Shown: positions 56,793-64,000 of the stretch, in pieces
How the letters are laid out: the number at the start of each line of letters is the position of its first letter
How positions within the stretch are numbered: position 1 is the first letter of the stretch
Assembly: GCF_009936275.1 (NCBI RefSeq)
Contig: NZ_AP019797.1
Location: 921,501-985,500 of the forward strand
From: Rhodothermus marinus
GTDB lineage: Bacteria; Bacteroidota; Rhodothermia; Rhodothermales; Rhodothermaceae
DNA: 64,000 nucleotides
Direction of reading: 5' to 3'
Notes under the pieces: model-generated
What the model saw: only the letters and a program-made list of their open reading frames with translations
The model's database searches: none
What the model was told of the DNA's origin: nothing
Made by a program: the position numbers and the translations under genes

Positions 56793-59525
56793 TCAGTGAG
56801 CCACAACGACGGGTACCGTCTGCACGCCGTCTTCACCCTGCAACCGCACCAGGTACAGTCCCGCCGGCAGGGCACTTGCCGACCAGCGCAGCCGGTGCTC
56901 GCCGGCCGTCACCGGGCCATCGATCAGCCGGGTCACTTCCTGGCCCAGCAGGTTGTAGACGACCAGGCGGATGCGCTCGGTCCGGGGCACCTGCACGACG
57001 ACCACCGCCGTCCGGTTGGCCGGATTCGGGTAGATGCTTCGGAGCACCAGGCGCGTGTCGTCAGGTAGCGTTTCGTTTTCGTCCACAACCGGTGGAATTA
57101 ACAATGCGCCGGTCACCATATCGACCAGTACCACCAGCGAATCTTCCTGGGCGAGTGTGGCAGCGCGTTTACCCGATGTAAATCCCCGAAAGATGATCTC
57201 CCAGATGAAGTGTCCTTCCAGGTGCGGATAGCGGTCCGGCATGGCCCGCCCTTCCATGGTGATCCAGGCATCGGGGTGCGATTCCAGAAACGCGCTGCCG
57301 CCGCTGGCCATCGCCGTGGCCATCGCCTCGTCCGAGTCGATGAACGATTCGGGCAGTGTAGGCCAGTTGGCTACGGAATCGGACGGCGGCGAGGAAGGAT
57401 AGAATTCGAAGGCAAACGTCTCCTCCGGAGCCGAGACGGCTACGGTGATCTGCGTGTTTGCATCGCTCTGATAAGCGTCGTACGTCCACCAGGAAGCAGT
57501 GCCATCCGGATTGACCCCGTCCGAGAAGATGCGTTTGAGTTCCGCCCCCGGGTAGTCTTCGGCCAGGGAGTCCCGGACGGCTTGCAGCGGCGCACGGGCT
57601 GTGAACGGCCCGATCGGTTCAAACGTCTGCGCCTCGACAAAGGCGCCGGTGGTCATGTTGATGAAGTACGTGGCAGATGCCTGCGCAATGGTTCGGCGCT
57701 CGGCACGTTTGGATGTCCACCCGGGGTAGGCTTCCAGCCTCAGCGCATACAGCGGCGTGTTCGGATCGACCTGCAATCCGTACTGCTCGGCCAGAAAGCC
57801 ACCTTCTAGCCAGGAAGAGACCGATTCGTTGTCATGCGCGTTCAGAAATTCGGCTGCGCTGCGCGCCCGTGCCGTGTCGGCCGCCTGGTCGGAGTCGATG
57901 ATCTCCGGGAAGGGAATCTTGGGCGCGTCCGCCCAGTCGCTCTGGCTCAGCGTGTCGATCCAGGTCACCAGCGTGTTGCTGAGCGTAAGACTCAGCGCCT
58001 GACCACCGGCGACGACCTCGACCGTCCACCAGGAAGCTTTTCCACTGTAGGGATCAAAAGGATTGGCCCAGAAACGAACAATCCCATCGCTCTGCAGGAT
58101 GCGCTTGGCGGGCGCCACCCGCTGCCAGGCAGCCTGCAGAGCCTCGACGGCCGTGGCCGGTTCGTAGGCCACGAGCTCGTTGCCGCTCAGGTCATAGGCG
58201 GCGCTGTATTCCAGGTTGCCTTCAAGGGGCGTCGGCAGCGAACGATTTTCCTGCACGAGCCAGATGGACTGCTCCGGATCCAGCGGGTACAGCTCGATCG
58301 GCAGGATGCCAAGACCGTCGAAATAGCGGGCAAGCTGGCCGGCCTGAAGCAGAAAGCGCTCGGTATTGCCGGCGGCCGGGAAGCGACTCCGATAGGCCGC
58401 TATGATGCCATCCGAATCCACCATGTTGTCCAGCGGCAGCGGGGCCATCTGATCGTAGGGTGTCGGTGAAGGCAGGGCCATCGGTGGCGCTGCCGACGTG
58501 GTGCCCCATGTGGAAAGGCCATAGGCCGTTTGCTGTGAGGGCGAATAGGCCGTAAAGCCCCAGCTCAGCGCCCGGCCGTTTTCGTCAGGTACGCCCTGAA
58601 TAAAGACGATCTGGGCGTCCGGGGCCACGCTCGCCATTGCCAGCGCCAGTTGGGCTACCTGGGCCGCCTGAAGCGCTGTGAGCGGTTCGAGGCGGATGAC
58701 CGGAATCGTCAGCCCGGAAAGATCGCCGGAGATCTGCAGGGGATCGGGTGTTCCGTCCTCGTTTTGATCGTAGAAGCTAAAACTCAGCGGACCTGTGAAA
58801 TCGGGCGCAAGTAAAAACGCCCACAGGTAGTAGGTGCCGGGGCGCACGTACTCGATGGCAAACGAGCCGTCCGGATTGGATACCGCCACGCGAATCGGCT
58901 CGCCTTCTGGCTCCGGGGTAGGCCAGAGTGCCACATACCAGTTGCCCAGGTGATTGGACTGAATCGGCAGGGGACGTGCCGCAAGGCGCGGGGCGCGCGC
59001 CAGCGTAAACGGACCGGAAGCAGACGAGGCCAAAGGCCTGGCATGCGGTTCTGAGAACGACCAGAAGGTGAAAAGGCTCGGTCGGACCGACAACGGTCGT
59101 TTGCTCGGTCCGCTCTGCATTTCTACGAGCTGGCCGCTGACCGTGTAGGGGCCTGTTGCAGACGAGGTCGTGTAGTGAAACACGTACCGCCGGGCCAGCC
59201 GGCTCCCATCAACTCCCTTGGCATAGTGCACCACCCAGGTGTAATCCTGATCGGTCTGATGGGTGACGAGGAACGTCACCGTTTGGCCATCCGTGCTGAA
59301 CGTGATCCGCGTTGGATCGGTCAGCTGCTGTTGCAATAGCGTGTCCAGCGGAAAGATAAGAAGACTGTCGGCCGGATTGATGGCCTTGTTGAACGTGATG
59401 GATACCGCCGTGGTCAGATCCACGCTGGCGCTGCCGTGGGCGGGGGTCGTGGAGACGACCTCGAGGTCCTGGGCCTGTGCAGCAGCGGCCAGCGCGAGCG
59501 TCAGGAGTAGCATCAGGCGTCTCAT
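56793..59525 (-). CDS. Large secreted protein with Big_5 domain and type IX secretion C-terminal signal
   Basis: 910 residues. Signal peptide MRRLMLLLTLALAAAAQAQ. Residues about 20-115 form a Big_5/Ig-like domain (VVSTTPAHGSASVDLTTAVSITFN). The middle contains PepSY-like or unassigned repeated modules of about 150-170 residues, each with patterns such as IDSD and WWTYDAYQSD or WWTVEVVAGG. The final 80 residues (IYPNPANRTAVVVVQV, YNLLGQEVTRL, LPAGLYLVRL) are a type A sorting domain of the type IX secretion system. It is likely displayed on or released from the cell surface. Function unknown. Confidence 0.88.
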   Translation of the reverse strand: MRRLMLLLTLALAAAAQAQDLEVVSTTPAHGSASVDLTTAVSITFNKAINPADSLLIFPLDTLLQQQLTDPTRITFSTDGQTVTFLVTHQTDQDYTWVVHYAKGVDGSRLARRYVFHYTTSSATGPYTVSGQLVEMQSGPSKRPLSVRPSLFTFWSFSEPHARPLASSASGPFTLARAPRLAARPLPIQSNHLGNWYVALWPTPEPEGEPIRVAVSNPDGSFAIEYVRPGTYYLWAFLLAPDFTGPLSFSFYDQNEDGTPDPLQISGDLSGLTIPVIRLEPLTALQAAQVAQLALAMASVAPDAQIVFIQGVPDENGRALSWGFTAYSPSQQTAYGLSTWGTTSAAPPMALPSPTPYDQMAPLPLDNMVDSDGIIAAYRSRFPAAGNTERFLLQAGQLARYFDGLGILPIELYPLDPEQSIWLVQENRSLPTPLEGNLEYSAAYDLSGNELVAYEPATAVEALQAAWQRVAPAKRILQSDGIVRFWANPFDPYSGKASWWTVEVVAGGQALSLTLSNTLVTWIDTLSQSDWADAPKIPFPEIIDSDQAADTARARSAAEFLNAHDNESVSSWLEGGFLAEQYGLQVDPNTPLYALRLEAYPGWTSKRAERRTIAQASATYFINMTTGAFVEAQTFEPIGPFTARAPLQAVRDSLAEDYPGAELKRIFSDGVNPDGTASWWTYDAYQSDANTQITVAVSAPEETFAFEFYPSSPPSDSVANWPTLPESFIDSDEAMATAMASGGSAFLESHPDAWITMEGRAMPDRYPHLEGHFIWEIIFRGFTSGKRAATLAQEDSLVVLVDMVTGALLIPPVVDENETLPDDTRLVLRSIYPNPANRTAVVVVQVPRTERIRLVVYNLLGQEVTRLIDGPVTAGEHRLRWSASALPAGLYLVRLQGEDGVQTVPVVVAH

Positions 59526-59592
59526 GGCGCACCCTCATTTTTTGGTTTTGAGATTGGCGGGTAGAGAGGGGGTGATCGCTCGGCGACTTCTC

Positions 59593-59600
59593 TAAAGATA
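59593..59600 (-). promoter_or_regulatory. -7-like box before the type IX cargo gene
   Basis: Minus strand TATCTTTA, close to TAnnTTTG, about 68 bases before the ATG. No upstream element at a convincing distance. Confidence 0.3.
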
Positions 59601-59670
59601 CAAAATTTTCCAGAGGTTAAACAGACAGGCAAGCAGGATGCCGCTGGCCGGGCTTAATGCGGCATGGCTC

Positions 59671-60507
59671 GAACTTATCCGGAAAATAGGGATACTCTGT
59701 AATCGCCACGATAATCGGAGCGGCCTCATGAAACTCACCGACGCACAATGGGCACGCATCGAGCCCCTGATCGTCTCCCCTCCTAAACGCCCTGATCGAC
59801 GCGGCCGTCCCCGACGCGCCGACCGCGAGATCCTCGAAGCGATCCTCTGGATACTCCAGACCGGCGCTCCCTGGGCCAAGCTCCCCGCCCACTTTCCGCC
59901 CAGGTCCACCTGCCACGACCGCTTCCAGGCATGGAACCGAAACGGCACCCTCCAACGCATTTTGCAGGTGTTGGCCGAAGAACTCCACCAACAGGGCAAG
60001 CTCAAGCTTTCGGAGTGCTTTATCGATGCCTGCTTTGTCGCTGCTAAAAAGGGGGGACGTGTGTGGGCAAGACAAAGCGAGGTAAAGGAAGCAAACTCAT
60101 GGCGATAGCCGATGCCAATGGGATGCCGCTGGCGGTGCTGGTGGCCAGTGCTTCGCCACATGAGACCCGGTTGGTCGAAGCCACTCTGGCGGCTCGTTTT
60201 ACCGAGGCCAGGCCAGTACGTTTGATTGGAGATCGGGCATATGACAGTGATCCGCTGGATAAGGCATTGGCGCAACAGGGTATAGAGATGATTGCCCCGC
60301 ATCGGCGGAATCGGAAGCGGAAAAAGACGCAGGATGGGCGTAAGCTTCGTCGCTATCGACGCCGTTGGAAAGTAGAGCGGTTGTTTGCGTGGTTGGGGCA
60401 TTTTCGCCGGATTGTGATGCGTCATGAGCGCTACGCGGAAAACTACCTGGGTTTTGTATTGCTCGGGTGCCTCATGATCTTCTTGAGAACCTTTTTCGGA
60501 TGACTTC
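59671..60507 (+). mobile_element. IS5-family (IS427-like) insertion sequence
   Basis: About 837 bases with imperfect terminal inverted repeats. The left end is GAACTTATCCGGAAAAT (59671-59687), and the right end reads GAAGTCATCCGAAAAAG on the minus strand. It contains a two-frame transposase. The exact ends and target duplication are uncertain, with CTC or TCG both possible on the two sides. It lies between the type IX cargo gene and the site-2 protease gene and does not break either. Confidence 0.8.
59728..60503 (+). CDS. IS5-family transposase made by -1 frameshift
   Basis: Two overlapping frames. Frame A (59728-60108) starts [15 protein letters not shown] and has [18 protein letters not shown]. 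Frame B (joined near 60056, ending 60503) has [29 protein letters not shown] and the C-terminal [17 protein letters not shown] -1 slip at the run AAAAAGGGGGG (60046-60056) joins them into [14 protein letters not shown], which matches uninterrupted IS5 transposases. Catalytic Asp (FIDACF), Asp (GDRAYD) and Glu (VERLFAW) all lie in the expected spots, so the element looks intact. Confidence 0.85.
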
Positions 60508-60642
60508 TCGAAGAAAAGCCCGGATGCGCCGACATCGCCGGTTTTTTTCAGGGGCATTCATGTCTATCTTTCAAAAGAAGCACAAGCCCCGGTACAAACG
60601 GGATTGCGTGGGAAACGAACGTAAACGGTAAGCGCAACGCAG

Positions 60643-61755
60643 ATGAAAGGTGCCCTGCGCATCGGCCGGATAGCCGGCATCGACATTTTTCTACACTGGA
60701 CATTCGGCCTGCTGATTGCCGGCATTTTTGCTTTTTACCTGTTGCATGGCGTGGGAGTGCAGGCGGCGCTGGCGGGTGTGGTGCTGGTCCTGGTCGTCTT
60801 CGGGTGCGTGGTCCTGCACGAGCTGGGCCATGCGCTCATGGCGCGACGCTTCGGGGTCCCCACCCGCGACATCACGCTGTACCCGATCGGTGGGGTGGCC
60901 CGCCTGCAGCGCATCCCGGAAGAGCCCATCCAGGAGTTCTGGATCGCCGTGGCCGGGCCGGCCGTCAATCTGGTAATCGCCACCGTGCTGGCGCTGGTAC
61001 TCTGGGGCGTGGGCGGTAGCTTCGACCCGAATGCGCTGGTGCAGCCCCGCCTGCATTTTCTGACGTCGCTGATGTGGATCAACCTGCTGCTGGTGGGCTT
61101 CAACATGCTGCCGGCCTTTCCCATGGACGGCGGCCGCGTGCTCCGGGCGCTGCTGGCGCTGCGCATGAACTACGTGCGCGCCACCCAGATTGCCGCCAGC
61201 ATCGGGCAGGGTATGGCCGTGCTTTTCGGGCTGTTCGGGCTCATCAGCTTCAATCCGATCCTTCTGTTCATTGCATTGTTCGTGTACGTGGGCGCCCAGC
61301 AGGAAGCGCAGCAGGCCATGTTCCGCTCGCTCACGCAGGGCATCCCGGTGCGTCAGGCCATGATGACGCGTTTTCAGGTGTTGCACCCGGACGACACGCT
61401 GGGGCGGGCGGTCGAGGCCCTGCTGGCCGGAGCCGAACACGATTTTCCGGTGATCGAGAACGGTCAGGTGGTGGGGGTGCTGACCCGGAAGGCACTGCTG
61501 CATGCGCTGGCCCGCGAGGGACAGTCGGGCCGGGTACGCGATGCCATGCGATCGAACTGCCGCCCCATCGAGGATACGGCCATGCTCGAAGAAGCCTTTC
61601 TGCGCATGCAGGAAACCGGCTGCGAGGCGCTTCCCGTCGTGCATAACGGGCAGCTCGTCGGCTTGCTGACGCTGGAAAACGTCGGGGAACTGATGATGAT
61701 CGCCTCGGCGCTTCGGCAGGCCGAAGCCCTGCGGGCCCAGTTGCCCCATCCTTGA
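60643..61755 (+). CDS. Site-2 protease family metallopeptidase with two CBS domains
   Basis: 370 residues. Membrane helices surround the zinc motif VVLHELGH (H59, E60, H63), and a second metal motif NMLPAFPMDGG lies near residue 155. The C-terminal part (about 230-355) is a CBS pair with DDTLGRAVEALL and PVVHNGQLVGLLTLENV. M50/SpoIVFB-like proteases cut membrane proteins, such as anti-sigma factors. The CBS pair may sense nucleotides. No obvious substrate gene is adjacent. Confidence 0.93.
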   Translation: MKGALRIGRIAGIDIFLHWTFGLLIAGIFAFYLLHGVGVQAALAGVVLVLVVFGCVVLHELGHALMARRFGVPTRDITLYPIGGVARLQRIPEEPIQEFWIAVAGPAVNLVIATVLALVLWGVGGSFDPNALVQPRLHFLTSLMWINLLLVGFNMLPAFPMDGGRVLRALLALRMNYVRATQIAASIGQGMAVLFGLFGLISFNPILLFIALFVYVGAQQEAQQAMFRSLTQGIPVRQAMMTRFQVLHPDDTLGRAVEALLAGAEHDFPVIENGQVVGVLTRKALLHALAREGQSGRVRDAMRSNCRPIEDTAMLEEAFLRMQETGCEALPVVHNGQLVGLLTLENVGELMMIASALRQAEALRAQLPHP

Positions 61756-61804
61756 ATTTGTCGGGAAGTCCGCCTTCGTAAGCGCTTCATGACAGGCAGC
61801 TTGG

Positions 61805-61837
61805 TTTGAACCCGTCCGGCTTTTTATCGTAGCTTTG
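61805..61837 (+). promoter_or_regulatory. Bacteroidota-type promoter for pyruvate kinase
   Basis: TTTG, 21 bases, TAGCTTTG: both elements match TTTG/TAnnTTTG exactly. It lies 31 bases before the pyk ATG. Confidence 0.7.
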
Positions 61838-61868
61838 CCCGATCTCGAACAGGCCTGCCTGTGACTCC

Positions 61869-63308
61869 ATGACGCGCCGCACAAAGATCGTCTGTACGCT
61901 GGGACCGGCCTCGTCGGATCGCGAGATCATCCGAAAGCTCATTGAGGCCGGTATGGATGTGGCCCGGTTGAATTTTTCGCACGGCACCCACGACGAGCAT
62001 CGCCGCCGCATCGAAATTGTCCGAGAAGAGGCGCGCAAGCTCGGACGCGACGTGGCCATCCTGCAGGATCTGCAGGGCCCTAAGATCCGCCTCGGTGAAG
62101 TGGCCGAGGGCGGCATTCTGATTCACGAGGGGCAGCGGCTGATTCTGACGGCCCATCCCGAGCGGGCCGACGGGCAGACCCGCATCTTTGTGAACTATCC
62201 CACGCTGGCGCAGGACGTGGAGCCCGGCGGTCGCATTCTGCTCGACGATGGCCTGCTGGAATTGAAAATCGTGGACGTGGAAGGCGAGGACGTGATTACG
62301 GAGGTGGTGGTCGGCGGGCCGCTTCGCTCGCGCAAAGGCGTCAACCTGCCCCACCTGCGCAACTCCACGCCGTCGCTTACCGAAAAGGACCTGCGTGATC
62401 TGGAGTTCGGCCTGCAGATGGAAGTGGACCTGATCGCGCTTTCGTTCGTGCGAAGCGAGACAGACGTGGCCGATCTGATGCGCCGCGTGCGGGACTCCGG
62501 CAAAGAAGTACGAGTCATTGCCAAGATTGAAAAGCCGGAGGCGGTGGCCAAGATCGATCAGATTCTGGCGCAGGCCGACGGGATCATGGTGGCGCGCGGT
62601 GATCTGGGGATCGAGATGCCGCTGGCCGAGGTGCCGGCCGTGCAGAAACGCATCATCCGGAAGTGTCTGGCCGCAGCCAAGCCGGTCATCACGGCCACGC
62701 AGATGCTCGAAAGCATGATCGAGAACCCGCGGCCCACGCGTGCCGAGGCCAGCGACGTGGCCAATGCGGTGCTGGACGGCAGCGACGCGCTGATGCTCTC
62801 GGGCGAGACGGCCACCGGAAAGTATCCGGTGCGCGTGGTGCAGGTGATGGACGAGATCATTCGGCAGGCCGAACGCTTCCGGCGCGAGATTCGCGAAAGT
62901 CGGGGCCACTGGCTGCACATCCCGAAGGGCGCCGACGAGGCCGAGTCGGTTACCGAAGCCATCGGCTATACGGCCTGCCAGCTTGCCGAGCAGGTGGGCG
63001 CCGTGGCGATCGCCTGCCTGACGGCCACGGGCAGCACGGCCCGCATGATCGCCCGCCACCGGCCGCCCGTTCCGGTCTATGCCTTCACCGACAACCCCCG
63101 CATTGTCCCGCAGCTCAGCCTGCTCTGGGGCACGCGCGCCTTTTCGATTCCCTTTCAGCGCGACACGGACCAGGGCGTGCAGCTGGTGCACCGGATTCTG
63201 AAAGAACAGGGGCTGGTCAGGCCGGGCGATCTGGTGGTCATCACGGCCGGAATGCCGCTGCCGGCCAAAGGACGCACCAACATGGTGCACGTCAGTCGGA
63301 TCGAGTAG
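61869..63308 (+). CDS. pyk: Pyruvate kinase
   Basis: 479 residues. TKIVCTLGPASSDREII, MDVARLNFSHGTHDEH, the barrel motif VIAKIEKPEAVAKID, ARGDLGIEMP and the cap of MLESMIENPRPTRAEASDVANAVLDG are present. The C-terminal allosteric domain follows. It converts PEP and ADP to pyruvate and ATP. Full length. Its end overlaps the convergent phosphatidyltransferase gene by 17 bases. Confidence 0.97.
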   Translation: MTRRTKIVCTLGPASSDREIIRKLIEAGMDVARLNFSHGTHDEHRRRIEIVREEARKLGRDVAILQDLQGPKIRLGEVAEGGILIHEGQRLILTAHPERADGQTRIFVNYPTLAQDVEPGGRILLDDGLLELKIVDVEGEDVITEVVVGGPLRSRKGVNLPHLRNSTPSLTEKDLRDLEFGLQMEVDLIALSFVRSETDVADLMRRVRDSGKEVRVIAKIEKPEAVAKIDQILAQADGIMVARGDLGIEMPLAEVPAVQKRIIRKCLAAAKPVITATQMLESMIENPRPTRAEASDVANAVLDGSDALMLSGETATGKYPVRVVQVMDEIIRQAERFRREIRESRGHWLHIPKGADEAESVTEAIGYTACQLAEQVGAVAIACLTATGSTARMIARHRPPVPVYAFTDNPRIVPQLSLLWGTRAFSIPFQRDTDQGVQLVHRILKEQGLVRPGDLVVITAGMPLPAKGRTNMVHVSRIE

Positions 63309-64000
63309 GCTTTCGGGCTTCCCGAGCGCGCCAGCCGAGCAGCAGGCCGCTCCAGAGCAGATACGGCCCCAGAAAAACCTGCGGCAACCGGGCAGCCTGG
63401 CCGAAAAACACTAACACGGCGGCCACCGCCAGTTGCAGACCCAGTCCCAGCGTGGACAGCGCCGTCATGAACGAAGGCGAAGGCAGCGGCGGGGTGCTCG
63501 TGCCGGTCAGCCAGGCGTCCAGTCGGGCAACGAGCCGATCTTGCCAGCCGTACAGCATGAGATAGAGGCGCTGGAGCAGCCGCGTAAGCCGGGGCGGATC
63601 CCAGGGATAAGGCCGGGCCTGGCGTTCATCCGGCAGGCTGGTGCGCTCGCCGGCAAGGTGGTGGCGGTAACGGACATAGTAAAAATTGTAAAGCGAGCCC
63701 TGCAGGAGCATGGCCAGCAGGCCCGCGGCCGAAAACAACCGGTCGCGAAGTCGTCCGCCCCGCCGATCGGCCACAGCCGCAAACAGCGCCACGTTTACCG
63801 CGAAGTCTGCAATCGAGTCGAAATAGCGGCCCAGCCGGGAGGGGCGCTGGTGGCGGGCCAGCGCTCCGTCGAGCCCGTCTAGCAGGTGCTTGCCGATCAG
63901 CAGCACGGCGGCCAGGCGATCGGTACGTCGTTGCCCGCGGCGAACCAGCCATGCGGCAAGCAACCCGTCCACCAGAAAAAGCCAGGTGATATGTACGGGA
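63292..64000 (-). CDS. CDP-alcohol phosphatidyltransferase family protein (5' end cut by window edge)
   Basis: At least 235 residues; the frame stays open to the right edge (PVHITWLFL precedes the internal GTG), so the start lies outside. The family motif DGx2ARx8Gx3Dx3D is seen as DGALAR ... GRYFDSIADF. Several membrane helices follow. Members transfer phosphoalcohols from CDP-alcohols to make phospholipids or related polymers. The substrate is not predictable. A long insert between the helices (about residues 100-160) is Arg/Pro-rich and unusual. Confidence 0.88.
   Translation of the reverse strand, partial: PVHITWLFLVDGLLAAWLVRRGQRRTDRLAAVLLIGKHLLDGLDGALARHQRPSRLGRYFDSIADFAVNVALFAAVADRRGGRLRDRLFSAAGLLAMLLQGSLYNFYYVRYRHHLAGERTSLPDERQARPYPWDPPRLTRLLQRLYLMLYGWQDRLVARLDAWLTGTSTPPLPSPSFMTALSTLGLGLQLAVAAVLVFFGQAARLPQVFLGPYLLWSGLLLGWRAREARKPTRSD

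Noticed and set aside
1-64000. CRISPR arrays, tRNA and rRNA genes, prophage genes
   Set aside because: No spaced short repeats, cloverleaf-like segments with CCA-type ends, rRNA motifs or phage structural genes were recognised by eye.

Overview
The window looks like chromosomal DNA of a GC-rich, flagellated member of the Rhodothermota/Bacteroidota side of the tree, most likely Rhodothermus or a close relative. This is an inference from four things: high GC, a very large surface protein with a Bacteroidota-type (type IX) C-terminal sorting domain, several promoters with the Bacteroidota-type TAnnTTTG -7 box (clearest before pyruvate kinase), and a complete-looking flagellar/chemotaxis block. 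No rRNA, tRNA or CRISPR array was seen.

Region 1 (1-31551) is a motility island, almost all on the minus strand. From upstream to downstream it carries two tandem flagellins, a flagellin-linked glycosyltransferase (plus strand), fliS-fliD-FliT/FlgN-like-flgM, and a plus-strand sensor kinase/sigma-54 activator pair. Then comes a long operon flgB-flgC-two unknown genes-fliE-F-G-H-I-J-motE-like-fliK-flgD-flagellar operon protein-flgE-flgE2, ending at a strong terminator. A chemotaxis operon follows: cheW-HEAT protein-cheR-cheY-cheY-cheZ-cheA-cheB, then motA cut by the window edge. Regulation can be read in the DNA. Five sites of the form T(A/T)A(A/G)-N15-GCCGATA(C/T) (sigma-28 type) precede motA, cheW, flgM, fliS and the first flagellin. 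One -24/-12 (sigma-54 type) candidate precedes flgB, next to the gene for a sigma-54 activator. This gives a plausible cascade: kinase/activator, sigma-54 hook-basal-body operon, then FlgM-gated sigma-28 late genes.

The most unusual content is in the chemotaxis and hook genes. CheZ carries five tandem copies of an SQDEIDALF motif, which resembles the CheY-binding peptides of FliM and of the CheZ tail. CheA has two near-identical P1 domains and no recognisable P2. A HEAT-repeat protein sits between cheW and cheR. flgE is tandemly duplicated with near-identical flanks but a different middle.

Region 2 (31600-46870) is housekeeping: a HhH-GPD family protein, hemB, cysS, a MoaB-like protein, yidD, a SleB-like hydrolase, hisI, an amidase, apt, a lipoprotein, RidA, an SDR, mnmA, two convergent OmpR-type regulators, an M42 peptidase, an aldehyde dehydrogenase and nicotinamidase.

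Region 3 (46900-51961) is a surface polysaccharide locus: flippase, two GT4 glycosyltransferases and an EpsG/Wzy-like polymerase. It contains AT-rich DNA whose outer edges fall inside the first and last genes. Region 4 (51958-64000) holds a lipoprotein dipeptidase, a BtuF-like metal receptor without a signal peptide, Mpl, a CNNM/CorC-type protein, the 910-residue type IX cargo protein, an IS5-family element with a frameshifted transposase, a site-2 protease with CBS domains, pyruvate kinase and an edge-truncated CDP-alcohol phosphatidyltransferase.
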